Below, one piece after another: positions 8,815-17,348 of a stretch of DNA of 32,888 nucleotides. This DNA comes from Gammaproteobacteria bacterium (lineage in GTDB: Bacteria; Pseudomonadota; Gammaproteobacteria; UBA4575): contig JAPUHH010000084.1 in NCBI GenBank assembly GCA_027297825.1, positions 1-32,888 of the forward strand. The letters are read 5' to 3'. How positions within the stretch are numbered: the first letter of the stretch is position 1; the number at the start of each line of letters is the position of its first letter. The position numbers were made by a program, and so were the translations under genes. Below the pieces are notes generated by a model. It saw only the letters and a program-made list of their open reading frames with translations. It did not search any database and had not been told where the DNA came from.

Positions 8815-9669
8815 ATGCAGAACATAAGCAAAAAATGGTTTACCGAGGAATGCATAGAGTGCGGCACTGCATTTTCATTGGAAACTCACGAAAAAATTCA
8901 CCAAGAACAAACACCATTTCAAAAAATAGAGATCTACTCAACTAAAAGTTTTGGAAATTTGATGGTGATAGATGGTCTTGTGATGTTAACGGAACGCGAC
9001 AACTTTATATACCATGAAATGATGGTGCATCCTGTATTATTTAACCATGCCAATCCCACCAATGTAGTGGTAGTAGGTGGTGGTGATTGCGGCACCATTC
9101 GCGAGGTTGCAAAACACACATGCGTGCAATATATCACGCAGGTAGAAATTGATCAGCGAGTCACTCAGTTGTCGGAACAATATTTCCCAGCATTATGTGA
9201 GGCCAATAACGATCCACGCGTCGAACTCATCTTTGATGATGCGATAAAGTGGATGCAACAAGCCAAAGATAACTCCATCGACATCATCATTGTCGACAGC
9301 ACAGACCCAATAGGGCCGGCTAAAGGCTTATTTTCTACACCTTTTTATCAAACCTGTATACGTGCACTTAAGTCTGACGGCATACTTGTACAGCAAAGCG
9401 AGTCTCCTCTCGCGCACTTAGAGAGCATTATCAAACCTATGCATGCATGTATGAGGAATGCCGGTTTTGCAAATACCAATCTCATCTTTTTCCCACAACC
9501 CAGTTATCCAACCGGTTGGTGGACTGCAACAATGACCAGCAAAGGTAATCAAATTCCATTCTCAAGAGAAGCTGCTGCAAAGCAAATAGACTTTACTACG
9601 CAGTACTACAATCATGCTATTCATCTCGGCAGCTTTGCCGCGCCACAATTTATAAAAAGTAGCTTATAA
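8815..9669 (+). CDS. speE: Spermidine synthase (polyamine aminopropyltransferase)
   Basis: Transfers an aminopropyl group from decarboxylated S-adenosylmethionine to putrescine. At 284 residues it has the family length, with an N-terminal beta domain (KIEIYSTKSFGNLMVIDG, then FIYHEMMVHP) and a Rossmann-like domain. The nucleotide loop is GGGDCG at residues 88-93, where GGGDGG or GGGDGA is common, so one glycine is a cysteine. The catalytic aspartate is in VDSTDPIGPA, about residues 160-168. A Shine-Dalgarno-like AGG precedes ATG 8815. It is divergent from speA. No speD is seen nearby. Confidence 0.95.
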   Translation: MQNISKKWFTEECIECGTAFSLETHEKIHQEQTPFQKIEIYSTKSFGNLMVIDGLVMLTERDNFIYHEMMVHPVLFNHANPTNVVVVGGGDCGTIREVAKHTCVQYITQVEIDQRVTQLSEQYFPALCEANNDPRVELIFDDAIKWMQQAKDNSIDIIIVDSTDPIGPAKGLFSTPFYQTCIRALKSDGILVQQSESPLAHLESIIKPMHACMRNAGFANTNLIFFPQPSYPTGWWTATMTSKGNQIPFSREAAAKQIDFTTQYYNHAIHLGSFAAPQFIKSSL

Positions 9670-9762
9670 AACAACACACACCAAGAAATAAAAGGTGTCC
9701 ATCGTATATTGCAATTCAAAAATCTGGTTTCCCACAACTCCCTCCCTAAAGAATATTTTGTA

Positions 9763-10101
9763 TTACAACGCTTCCGAATCTGTTTCCCCAGTCCGTATAC
9801 GTATTGCTTGTTCAATCGATGAGACAAAAATTTTGCCATCGCCAATTTTCCCTGTGTTGGCAGCTTTAGTGATTGCTTCAATCACGGAATCCAAAAGACT
9901 TCTATCAATTGCAATTTCTAGTCTTACCTTCGGCAAAAAATCAACGACATACTCTGCGCCGCGGTACAGTTCTGTATGTCCTTTTTGTCTTCCAAAGCCT
10001 TTGACTTCTGATGCCGTCACACCTGATACACCAATTTCAGACAAAGCTTCCCGTACATCATCAAGCTTGAAAGGCTTTATAATCGCGGTAATCAGTTTCA
10101 T
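9763..10101 (-). CDS. glnB: Nitrogen regulatory protein PII
   Basis: A trimeric cytoplasmic sensor of 2-oxoglutarate, ATP/ADP and glutamine status that controls NtrB/NtrC and glutamine synthetase adenylylation. It is 112 residues, exactly the usual size. The N-terminus MKLITAIIKPFKLDDVREAL is diagnostic. The T-loop contains Tyr51 (RGAEYVVDF), the uridylylation site. The B-loop is TGKIGDGKIF and the C-loop contains RIRTGE. No amtB is adjacent in the window, so the glnB versus glnK paralogue assignment is uncertain. A sigma-54 promoter and an NtrC-like site lie upstream, which suggests nitrogen control and could favour a glnK-like role. Confidence 0.95.
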   Translation of the reverse strand: MKLITAIIKPFKLDDVREALSEIGVSGVTASEVKGFGRQKGHTELYRGAEYVVDFLPKVRLEIAIDRSLLDSVIEAITKAANTGKIGDGKIFVSSIEQAIRIRTGETDSEAL

Positions 10102-10233
10102 AACCTTAATCTCCTAAATCTTGTCGTTTTATAAGCCACATCAAAACTATCGATATAGCCTTGTATTATTTGCGTAGTAGTTTTTTCACAGTTGTCACCG
10201 CATCAACACTTGACTGACGCGACTAGTAGATAG

Positions 10234-10249
10234 TGCATACGCCATGCCA
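10234..10249 (-). promoter_or_regulatory. Predicted sigma-54 promoter for glnB
   Basis: The minus strand reads TGGCATGGCGTATGCA. Compared with TGGCACG-N4-TTGCA this has two mismatches, and the essential GG and GC pairs are at correct spacing. Transcription would start near 10222, giving a leader of about 120 nt before the glnB ATG. It is supported by the NtrC-like site upstream, but is still a prediction. Confidence 0.55.
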
Positions 10250-10309
10250 ACATCTTTAAATGAATATAAAACAATGAGTTATGATCGATTCCGGGGAATT
10301 CATTGGTAT

Positions 10310-10326
10310 TGCACAAATATAATGCA
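10310..10326. promoter_or_regulatory. NtrC-like enhancer site
   Basis: TGCACAAATATAATGCA fits TGCAC-N7-GTGCA with one mismatch (ATGCA for GTGCA). It is centred roughly 95 bp upstream of the predicted sigma-54 start, a normal enhancer distance. It also lies about 100 bp upstream of ubiK. It falls inside the 314-bp gap between glnB and ubiK, where I see no gene. Confidence 0.42.
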
Positions 10327-10415
10327 CTGTTTTAATTCGCAACTGCCCATATATGATGCGCTACGGTTTAGCCAGATTCGGTTACACTAGTTTGTAGATT
10401 GAATGGAGAATTGCG

Positions 10416-10670
10416 ATGAAAATTGACACTCAAGCGCTAGATGAAATGGTGCGCAAAATTAGTGCCGTGATACCTGATGATTTAAAGTCAGCCAGACAGA
10501 GCCTTGAAAAAAATGCTCGAATTGCAACAGAAAGCGTGTTTCAACGTCTTGATCTCGTCACTCGCGAGGAATTCGATGTGCAAGAAAAGATGTTGTCGAA
10601 TAGTCAACTACGCGTGAAAAAATTAGAGCAACGTATACAGGAACTAGAAAATAAAATACTAGATAAGTAA
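10416..10670 (+). CDS. ubiK: Ubiquinone biosynthesis accessory factor UbiK
   Basis: An 84-residue protein of the BMFP family (formerly YqiC). UbiK forms a complex with UbiJ and assists the cytoplasmic Ubi enzyme assembly that makes ubiquinone under aerobic conditions. The helical N-terminal part (ALDEMVRKISAVIPDDLK) leads to VTREEFDVQEKML and a C-terminal coiled coil (VKKLEQRIQELENKI), the standard layout. A clear Shine-Dalgarno sequence (ATGGAG) lies upstream of ATG 10416. It is 25 nt upstream of comM, a conserved pair. Its partner gene ubiJ is also in this window, at 30038-30658. Confidence 0.92.
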   Translation: MKIDTQALDEMVRKISAVIPDDLKSARQSLEKNARIATESVFQRLDLVTREEFDVQEKMLSNSQLRVKKLEQRIQELENKILDK

Positions 10671-10695
10671 TTTTCATAAATTCTCTATTGCCTGC

Positions 10696-12207
10696 ATGAA
10701 TCTCGCTACGATCTTTTCCCGTGCGCAAACGGGCATGGATGCACCCTTAGTTACTGTTGAAGTACATCTTTCAAATGGCTTGCCAGGTTTATCCATTGTC
10801 GGGTTACCGGAAGCTGCGGTAAAAGAAAGTAAAGATCGCGTTCGCGCTGCATTACTCAATTCTGGCTACCAATTCCCAACACGTCGCATTACGATAAATC
10901 TTGCTCCCGCAGACTTACCTAAAGAAGGCGGCAGATTTGACTTACCCATTGCGCTTGGAATTTTAGCGGCTTCCGATCAACTGCCGCATGAATCCCTTCA
11001 TGAGTATGAATTCCTTGGTGAACTTAGTTTAAGTGGACAACTACGCAGTGTGCATGGTGTGTTGCCAGCCGCAGTGGCCACTGGCAAGCACTCACGCACC
11101 ATTGTAGTCCCGATTGATAATGGCGGTGAAGCATTACTTGCCAAGCAAGCCAAAGTACTCGTGGCAAATAGTTTGTTAGAAATCAGTGCGCACTTATCTG
11201 GTCAAGAAAGAATCTCACCCTTCACGCAAGCCCTCGATGTAAATTCATGCGTAGAAGCGTTTGATCTTAGCGATGTACGAGGCCAACATCATGCAAAACG
11301 CGCATTAGAGGTGGCTGCCGCCGGTGGACATAATATGTTGATGGTCGGGTCGCCGGGCAGTGGCAAAACCATGTTAGCCAGTCGACTACCCAGCATCTTA
11401 CCGGCACTCAGCGAACAAGAAGTGGTTGAATCCGCCACTATCTATTCAATCAGTCATGGTGGCTTTAATCATCAACAATGGGGCACACGCCCATTTCGCG
11501 CACCTCACCATACTGCCTCAGGTGTCGCATTGGTGGGGGGTGGCTCCTATCCAATGCCGGGAGAAATTTCCTTAGCTCATCATGGCGTTTTATTTTTAGA
11601 TGAATTAACGGAATTTGATCGTCGTGTATTGGAAGTATTGCGCGAACCATTAGAATCTGGGCATATTGCAATTTCACGTGCGGCGCGACAAGTGCAATTC
11701 CCTGCTCGCTTTCAACTTATTGCGGCCATGAATCCTTGCCCGCAAGATTGTGATATCGATATTAACGGTAACTGCGCCTGCACTCCTGAACAAATTCGAC
11801 GTTACCGCACGCGCATTTCTGCGCCGCTACTCGATCGCATCGATATCCATATTGATGTGCCGCGTGTACAAAAAGAACAATTACGTCAACAGACAGATGC
11901 TTCGGGAGCATCTAGCCAGGATGTACGACAACGCGTTAGTGAAGCTCGACAACGTCAATTGGAACGGCAACAAAAACCCAATGCGTTTATGAGTAACAAA
12001 CAAATAGAACAGTTTTGTTTGCTTAATCAAGAATGTGAAAAATTAATGGATCAAGCTTATGAACAACTAGGTCTGTCTGCACGCGGGTACCATCGAACCC
12101 TAAAACTTGCACGCACCATCGCAGATTTAGAAAATTCAGCAGTAATCCTAACCAAGCACTTGAGTGAAGCTATTAGCTATAGACATTATGACCGCTTACT
12201 CAGTTAA
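10696..12207 (+). CDS. comM: ComM/YifB family AAA+ ATPase
   Basis: A 503-residue Mg-chelatase-like AAA+ protein. In naturally competent bacteria ComM is a hexameric helicase that promotes branch migration during integration of transforming DNA; in non-competent species the role is less clear. Domains: an N-terminal Lon-protease-like fold (residues 1-165, with AGDLPKEGGRFDLPIALGIL-type sequence), a ChlI/AAA domain with Walker A GSPGSGKT (218-225) and Walker B VLFLDEL (about 298-304), then a cysteine-bearing insert (NPCPQDC... NCACTPEQI), sensor residues in SAPLLDRIDIHIDVPR, and a C-terminal helical domain. It is probably cotranscribed with ubiK. No other competence gene is visible. Confidence 0.94.
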   Translation: MNLATIFSRAQTGMDAPLVTVEVHLSNGLPGLSIVGLPEAAVKESKDRVRAALLNSGYQFPTRRITINLAPADLPKEGGRFDLPIALGILAASDQLPHESLHEYEFLGELSLSGQLRSVHGVLPAAVATGKHSRTIVVPIDNGGEALLAKQAKVLVANSLLEISAHLSGQERISPFTQALDVNSCVEAFDLSDVRGQHHAKRALEVAAAGGHNMLMVGSPGSGKTMLASRLPSILPALSEQEVVESATIYSISHGGFNHQQWGTRPFRAPHHTASGVALVGGGSYPMPGEISLAHHGVLFLDELTEFDRRVLEVLREPLESGHIAISRAARQVQFPARFQLIAAMNPCPQDCDIDINGNCACTPEQIRRYRTRISAPLLDRIDIHIDVPRVQKEQLRQQTDASGASSQDVRQRVSEARQRQLERQQKPNAFMSNKQIEQFCLLNQECEKLMDQAYEQLGLSARGYHRTLKLARTIADLENSAVILTKHLSEAISYRHYDRLLS

Positions 12208-12241
12208 ATCATTAGCCAAGTAAGCGCCAAACAAAACCGAT

Positions 12242-12733
12242 TTATTGAACTGATCCCAACATGTAATCCACCGCTAGCTGAATATCCGCATCGGAAAAAT
12301 CTACACGTCCACCTTTTGCAGGCATCGCGCCAATTCCATTAATAGCGCTGGCTAATAGCTTATCCGCACCTTTCGCCATACGCGGACCCCAGCTGGCTTT
12401 ATCGCCAAATTTCGGAGCATTAAGCACACCAGTTGCATGACATGCACTGCAAGCTTGAGCATAGAGCTGCTCACCTGACAGTCCTGATGCGGCAGGCTCG
12501 TTGGAATCATCACCTTCACTTGAAGCTGTATCGGCTGCATTGGCAACCTCACCTGCTAGCGCCAAACGAGCTACCGGTTTGATACGGTCTTCAATTCTGC
12601 CCTTAACTATGACGTCTTCAGAATAGTCCGTATCAGAAATGAGTACATTGGCAAGGATCAATATCAGCACTGTAAGCCCTACCAGCACCCCAATTATAAT
12701 CATCAATTGCGTTGCAAACTGCTTATCTTCCAC
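12242..12733 (-). CDS. Membrane-anchored cytochrome c5 family protein
   Basis: A 163-residue monohaem cytochrome c. An N-terminal membrane anchor (about residues 9-31, LMIIIGVLVGLTVLILILA) is followed by a flexible acidic linker and a class I c-domain. The haem site is CSACH in QACSACHATG, and the likely axial methionine is in GIGAMPAKGG, the standard c5 arrangement (MPAKGG then DADIQLAVDYM). It probably carries electrons in the periplasm to a terminal oxidase. It converges on comM (34-nt gap) and is divergent from the broken permease gene at 12887. Confidence 0.9.
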   Translation of the reverse strand: MEDKQFATQLMIIIGVLVGLTVLILILANVLISDTDYSEDVIVKGRIEDRIKPVARLALAGEVANAADTASSEGDDSNEPAASGLSGEQLYAQACSACHATGVLNAPKFGDKASWGPRMAKGADKLLASAINGIGAMPAKGGRVDFSDADIQLAVDYMLGSVQ

Positions 12734-12886
12734 ACAAACTCCTAATCATATTCGCTGTACTTTAGTTGCGCTGCGGATTATAGAGAATGCTTGATACGAA
12801 ACCAAATAGCCCTTCCGTAGTGGTATTAAGCTTTATCTCACAAATCGGTTTAACAGAAACTCTAAAATCAGCTTAAACTCTTAAAT

Positions 12887-14718
12887 ATGGCTTTCCCCCC
12901 AGCTCCTGACCACCATGCCATCGCGATATTGGCATTAACCATCATTGCGCTCATTCTTTTCACACGTGAACGTATCCCGTTAGAGACATCTAGTTTATTC
13001 GTTATTGCGGTACTCGCCATTGGATTTGAATTATTCCCTTATCAACACAATGGGGAAATGTTGCACTCAATTGAGCTATTTTCTGGTTTTGGACATGAGG
13101 CACTGATTGCCGTTTGCGCATTAATGATTGCACAGGCCAAGGCCTAGTTCGCACAGGAGCACTAGAACCCATTGGTCGCTCGCTAGCAAAGCTTTGGCGG
13201 GTTAGCCCTATGATTTCCCTATTACTAACCTTAGTGATCGGTGCAGCACTGAGTGCCTTTATTAATAACACTCCGGTAGTGGTACTGCTGCTGCCGATTT
13301 TAATTAGCGTTTCGCTGCGCACCAATCGATCTCCTGCGGGTGTTTTAATGCCGATGGGATTTGCCACTTTGATAGGTGGCATGTGCACCACGATCGGCAC
13401 CTCTACAAACCTGTTAGTCGTATCCGTGGCAGCGGACTTAGGTGTTGAAAAATTCTCCATGTTTGATTTCATTCTGCCTGCCAGCATAGCCTCTATTGTC
13501 GGCATTACTTACTTGTGGCTGATTGCTCCACACATCGTTTCTGAACGCGATACCCCTTTAGCCAATAGTTCGCCACGAATATTTCTTGCCCAGTTACATA
13601 TTTCTGAGGAAAGTCGTTGCGTAGCAAAAACTTTAGCGGAAATAATAAAACTTACCGGTGGCACGATGAAGGTAGAACGCATTCAGCGCGGAGAAAACAC
13701 CTACTTATCCTTGTTACCGGATGTTGAAATCAAAGCTGGAGATCGTATATATGTTCGTGATACACCAAAAGACTTAAAAGAATTTGAAGAAGTGTTAGAA
13801 GCCACATTATTTTCCAACAATGAGCCCATCAGCGAACAAGACTTGTACTCGACCTCGCAACAACAACTCGCAGAAATTGTAGTATCGCAGGGCTCGCCCT
13901 TAGATAACATGACCCTTTCACGTTTACGCTTCCGCGAACGTTACCAACTCATTCCTTTAGCATTGCATCATGGCGGTAAAAAAGTTGAAAACTTGTATTC
14001 CGGTGTACGCGAAGTTTGGCTGCGTACCGGCGACATTATTTTAGTACAAGGCAAATCGAAAGCCATCGCAAAACTAAAAAGAAGTGGTGAATTATTAATA
14101 CTAGATTCAACAGAAAATTTACCACACTCCGCTAAAGCTCCCTTAGCGCTATGGATCATGATTGGTATTGTTTTAACTGCAGCAATTGGAGTTTTACCCA
14201 TCGCGATTAGTGCAGTATGCGGGGTATTGTTAATGATTATTTGCAGCTGCTTGACTTGGCGTGAAGCCACACAAGCTTTAAGTGCACCCATTATTTTAAT
14301 TGTGGTTGCGAGTCTAGCAATCGGTTCGGCTTTAGTTAAAACTGGTGGCACGGAATATTTGGCTAGTTTATTTGTTTATTCAACTGATGGTGCGAGCGTA
14401 CCTGTCATTTTAAGTGGCTTAATGTTGCTGATGGCTTTGCTTACTAATGTGGTTTCTAATAACGCCGCCGCAGTAATTGGAACACCGGTTGCAGTAAGTA
14501 TCGCGGCACAACTCGCCCAACCCGCAGCGCCTTTTATCTTAGCCGTGCTATTCGGTGCAAACATGAGTTACATCACACCCATGGCATACAAAACAAACTT
14601 ATTAGTAATGAACGCTGGCGGTTATAAGTTTATTGATTTTGTCAAAGTCGGCACACCACTTACCATTCTTATGTGGTTAACCTATTCATGGTTATTGCCA
14701 TTTATCTACATACTATAG
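12887..14718 (+). pseudogene. SLC13/YfbS-like permease with a frameshift
   Basis: An inner-membrane permease of the divalent anion/Na+ symporter family with two TrkA-C (RCK_C) domains between membrane halves. The first frame (12887-13147) gives MAFPPAPDHHAIAILALTII... GFGHEALIAVCALMIA and then TAG. The second frame resumes GQGLVRTGALEPIGRSLAKL and runs to 14718. The break is near 13131-13136: one base lost, or CA gained. Joined, the protein is about 609 residues, close to E. coli YfbS (610). INNTPVVVLLLPILI and SNNAAAVIGTPVA are the repeated family motifs. RCK_C segments lie near ISEESRCVAKTL and LYSTSQQQLAEIVV. No slippery heptamer is obvious. The long intact remainder suggests a recent mutation or a sequence error. 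Confidence 0.85.
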
Positions 14719-14798
14719 GCATTTAGCCTGTTGAACAGGCCCTACTATCTGGATTTCGATTAGACTTGCACAGTTGCAAACAACACCGCTACATCACT

Positions 14799-15329
14799 AT
14801 GAACAATATGAATAAGGATATTCTAGTTCTATTATTCAGCCTCAGTAGCACTTTACTCTTTTCTGCTTGCTCACACGTACCACAACAAAGAGTCACACTA
14901 CCCAATAACCATGGGACCACTGTAGACCAACCGTTAATCTCGAAACAACCATCTAAACATCAGCTGGGCCAGAAAATTGCAGCCTTGGCAAAATCACAGC
15001 TAGGCAAGCCTTACCGTTATGGAGGCGCTTCGCCGACTGGATTTGATTGCAGTGGTTTAGTGTATTTCAGCCACACAAAATTAGGCATAAGCATTCCACG
15101 CACTACTCAACAACAACATTATTCTGCTCTACCCATCAGAATTGGAGAACTTGAGTCGGGTGATGCTGTGTTCTTCACGCTAAATGGAAAGAATATCTCT
15201 CATGTAGGAATTTATATTGGCAAAGGGCAATTTGTGCATGCGCCCAAGTCAGGTAAAGCAGTTTCCACCGACCATTTGAACAGCCCGTTTTGGAAAACTC
15301 GGATTGTGGGTGCAGGACGCCTTTATTAA
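14799..15329 (+). CDS. NlpC/P60 family lipoprotein (cell-wall hydrolase)
   Basis: A predicted outer-membrane lipoprotein with an NlpC/P60 cysteine peptidase domain that cleaves within peptidoglycan peptides. From ATG 14799 it has 176 residues. The lipoprotein signal ends at lipobox FSAC (Cys24). The catalytic triad is Cys84 (FDCSGLVYF), His135 (ISHVGIYIG) and His147 (FVHAPKSG), with the YRYGGASPTGFDCSG motif typical of Spr/MepS-like enzymes. A TTG at 14766 would add 11 residues ahead of the lipoprotein signal and is less likely. There is no clear ribosome binding site. It stands alone, 80 nt after the permease. Confidence 0.9.
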   Translation: MNNMNKDILVLLFSLSSTLLFSACSHVPQQRVTLPNNHGTTVDQPLISKQPSKHQLGQKIAALAKSQLGKPYRYGGASPTGFDCSGLVYFSHTKLGISIPRTTQQQHYSALPIRIGELESGDAVFFTLNGKNISHVGIYIGKGQFVHAPKSGKAVSTDHLNSPFWKTRIVGAGRLY

Positions 15330-15483
15330 ATGCCAACTCAACTGATTAACATTGCTAAAGTTTATCTGCCATCCAACCCCACTAATCACTCTTCATCCAC
15401 CACTAATCGCCATTAGCCATTGGAATGACCTGTAAGCACTTACGATGTGAATGCTCTAAAAAAATGGATATTGGGAAGGCGAA

Positions 15484-15648
15484 ATGGACACGGAAGTTAA
15501 ACTTACAACCAGAAAAATCTTTGATGATTTAAGGAAGCAGCAACCACCTGCGCGACCTCGAATTAGTGATCGCATCAATGTTGAACAAATGCTAGACGAA
15601 TTTCACGCAAGAAATTCGCAACACGAAAAAAAGACTAAAGCTAATTAA
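15484..15648 (+). CDS. Small hypothetical protein, 54 residues
   Basis: Not recognised. ATG 15484 follows a reasonable Shine-Dalgarno sequence (GGGAAGG, about six bases upstream) and the ORF ends at TAA 15646-15648. The product is charged and soluble, MDTEVKLTTRKIFDDLRK at the start, then a QQPPARPR segment and a Lys-rich end. It has no signal peptide or cysteine. It lies in the 323-bp gap after the NlpC/P60 gene and ends four bases before the convergent dsbA stop. The RBS and snug fit argue for a real gene; the short length argues for caution. Confidence 0.55.
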   Translation: MDTEVKLTTRKIFDDLRKQQPPARPRISDRINVEQMLDEFHARNSQHEKKTKAN

Positions 15649-15652
15649 GCTT

Positions 15653-16375
15653 TTATTCTATAGTTTCAGATGATGCACTTAGATTGGCTTCTTGCTGTGC
15701 CAATTGATTAATCAATTGCAGTAGTCTTTCATAACTCCCCGCATCACTTGCCGTACTGCGGTACTTGCCATTAATAATTACGGCAGGCACGGAGCTTGAA
15801 CCATACTGAAGCACTAACTGTTTAGCACGCTTGGTTTTTGTCTCAACATAGAGTGAATCATAGGCTTTTTTAAACTCTTTTCCATCGATCCCATGTTGAG
15901 TTAAAAAACGCGCCATTGAATCCATATCATGCAAACGCCTTCCTTGCTCATGAATCGCTGCAAAGAATATTGGATGTATCCTCTCAATCTCACCCATGGC
16001 TTCTAGAGCATAGTAGGCACGTGCATGAGGAACCCAACTCCGATTCAATACGGCGGGTATACGCATAAATTCAACATTCGCGGCTTTTTCCTGCATCCAG
16101 CTAGTTAGATATTTCTCAAATTGATAACAATGAGGACAGCCGTACCAAAAAAGCTCCAGTACTTCAACACTACCCGCCTTTACATCGGTGGGAACTGCGG
16201 GCGAAATCCGGTGGTAGTGCTTACCTTCTTGAAATTCGCCCGTGGCTTCCTGCGCCTGATCATGTTGCGCATGGTCATGCTCAGCTTCGTTGGCTCTAGT
16301 GGTGACTAAAAGCATAGAAGCGACTAAGGCAAATAATAGAACGAAGGAAACACGAAAAGAGTTTAGATTATTCAT
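15653..16375 (-). CDS. dsbA: Periplasmic thiol:disulfide oxidoreductase DsbA
   Basis: Introduces disulfide bonds into exported proteins. It is 240 residues with a signal peptide (about residues 1-28). The thioredoxin-fold active site is Cys80-Pro-His-Cys83 (FWYGCPHCYQFE) and the cis-proline loop is SSVPAVIING (Pro197), so all catalytic residues are present. Odd: a His/Glu/Gln-rich stretch (EAEHDHAQHDQAQE, residues 30-43) sits between signal and domain; it could bind metal, but that is only a guess. The order engB, cytochrome c4, dsbA is conserved in Pseudomonas. It is 107 nt downstream of the c4 gene on the same strand. Confidence 0.95.
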   Translation of the reverse strand: MNNLNSFRVSFVLLFALVASMLLVTTRANEAEHDHAQHDQAQEATGEFQEGKHYHRISPAVPTDVKAGSVEVLELFWYGCPHCYQFEKYLTSWMQEKAANVEFMRIPAVLNRSWVPHARAYYALEAMGEIERIHPIFFAAIHEQGRRLHDMDSMARFLTQHGIDGKEFKKAYDSLYVETKTKRAKQLVLQYGSSSVPAVIINGKYRSTASDAGSYERLLQLINQLAQQEANLSASSETIE

Positions 16376-16482
16376 ATTCGAAACTGATTATTATAATTAC
16401 TTATTTGGACCGTATTTGGCATCTATGGTTCTACTGCACATAACTAAATCTAATGCCGTCGAGCTGATCTACCTAAATGGCG

Positions 16483-17112
16483 TTAATATAGACCAGAAAT
16501 ATACTCAGCAACCGCGTCAATTTCAGTGTCTGTCATATAGTTGCTGATATCTTTCATCATGTTTAAATTATCATCCGTTTGATACCTAGCGCCACTTCGA
16601 TAAGCCCTTAACTGTGCTGCTGTATAGACCGAATGTTGGCCGGCTAAACGTGGAAATTTTGCAGGTACATTGCCGACACCAGCTGGCCCATGGCAAGACA
16701 TGCATGCGGGTACGCCAGTTTCAGCATTGCCACCATGGTAGATTCTCTCACCAATAACGTACAACTTCTTACCTTGAAATTCTTTTTCAGGATCTGCAGT
16801 GCCTGTGCTGGGCGATTGACCGGCAAAATATGCAGCTAAATCTTGGATATCTTGCTCGGATAAGTTGACCGCCTGTGGGTTCATCAACGTATTAATACGT
16901 ATTTTTTCTTTGAATAACTGCAACTGATCGATAAGATATTTTTCCCCTTGCCCGGCTAGTTTTGGCCAAGCAGGATTCGCACTATTGCCGTCCACGCCAT
17001 GACAAGCTGCACAGGGGGTCGCTTTTTGCTTACCAGCTTGCGGATCACCACCTGCATAAACATTCGTAACAAACAACAAGCAAATGCCTAGCAAACAACA
17101 CAGTTTCTTCAT
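16483..17112 (-). CDS. Dihaem cytochrome c4
   Basis: A periplasmic electron carrier with two c-type haem domains, which passes electrons from the bc1 complex to terminal oxidases such as cbb3. It is 209 residues with a signal peptide ending near VYAGGDPQ. Haem sites are Cys34-x-x-Cys37-His38 (CAACHGVDG) and Cys137-x-x-Cys140-His141 (CMSCHGPAG). Probable axial methionines are Met77 (NTLMNPQ) and Met185 or Met186 (NLNMMKDI). The internal repeat of the two halves is clear. It is divergent from engB and lies in the conserved engB/c4/dsbA block. Confidence 0.94.
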   Translation of the reverse strand: MKKLCCLLGICLLFVTNVYAGGDPQAGKQKATPCAACHGVDGNSANPAWPKLAGQGEKYLIDQLQLFKEKIRINTLMNPQAVNLSEQDIQDLAAYFAGQSPSTGTADPEKEFQGKKLYVIGERIYHGGNAETGVPACMSCHGPAGVGNVPAKFPRLAGQHSVYTAAQLRAYRSGARYQTDDNLNMMKDISNYMTDTEIDAVAEYISGLY

Positions 17113-17348
17113 GCGTCTAATTCCTTACTTCAAAATAGGTTTATATGACTTAGTAAAGCCAAGCCTCGAATTCATGATGACTTGGCTAAAAGGGCTGTTT
17201 GTATACCATAAAAACACATGCTGCCGCAAAAATTCGCATATTTGGAAATAATCACGGTGTAGCTTTAATTAATGTATATAGTCTTAGGCTATCTAAGCAT
17301 CATTTATACAACCGTACATTCTCAAAATCATACATTGCTACCCGCTAA

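Noticed and set aside
9695..10117. Long plus-strand ORF opposite glnB
   Set aside because: It lies antisense to the unmistakable PII gene and its product is Ser/Ile-rich, as expected of a shadow frame.
13120..13147. Programmed ribosomal frameshift in the permease gene
   Set aside because: No slippery heptamer or clear downstream pseudoknot; mutation or sequence error is simpler.
13002..13505. Minus-strand ORF across the permease frameshift
   Set aside because: Antisense to a clear family match on the plus strand; low-complexity product without family resemblance.
15330..15416. 28-codon ORF starting right after the NlpC/P60 stop
   Set aside because: Too short, Ser/Thr/Asn-rich, no separate ribosome binding site; only the later 54-residue ORF is supported.
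17157..17187. AGCCAAG/CTTGGCT pairing upstream of cytochrome c4
   Set aside because: Only 7 bp with a 17-nt loop and no partner evidence; not enough to call a regulatory element.
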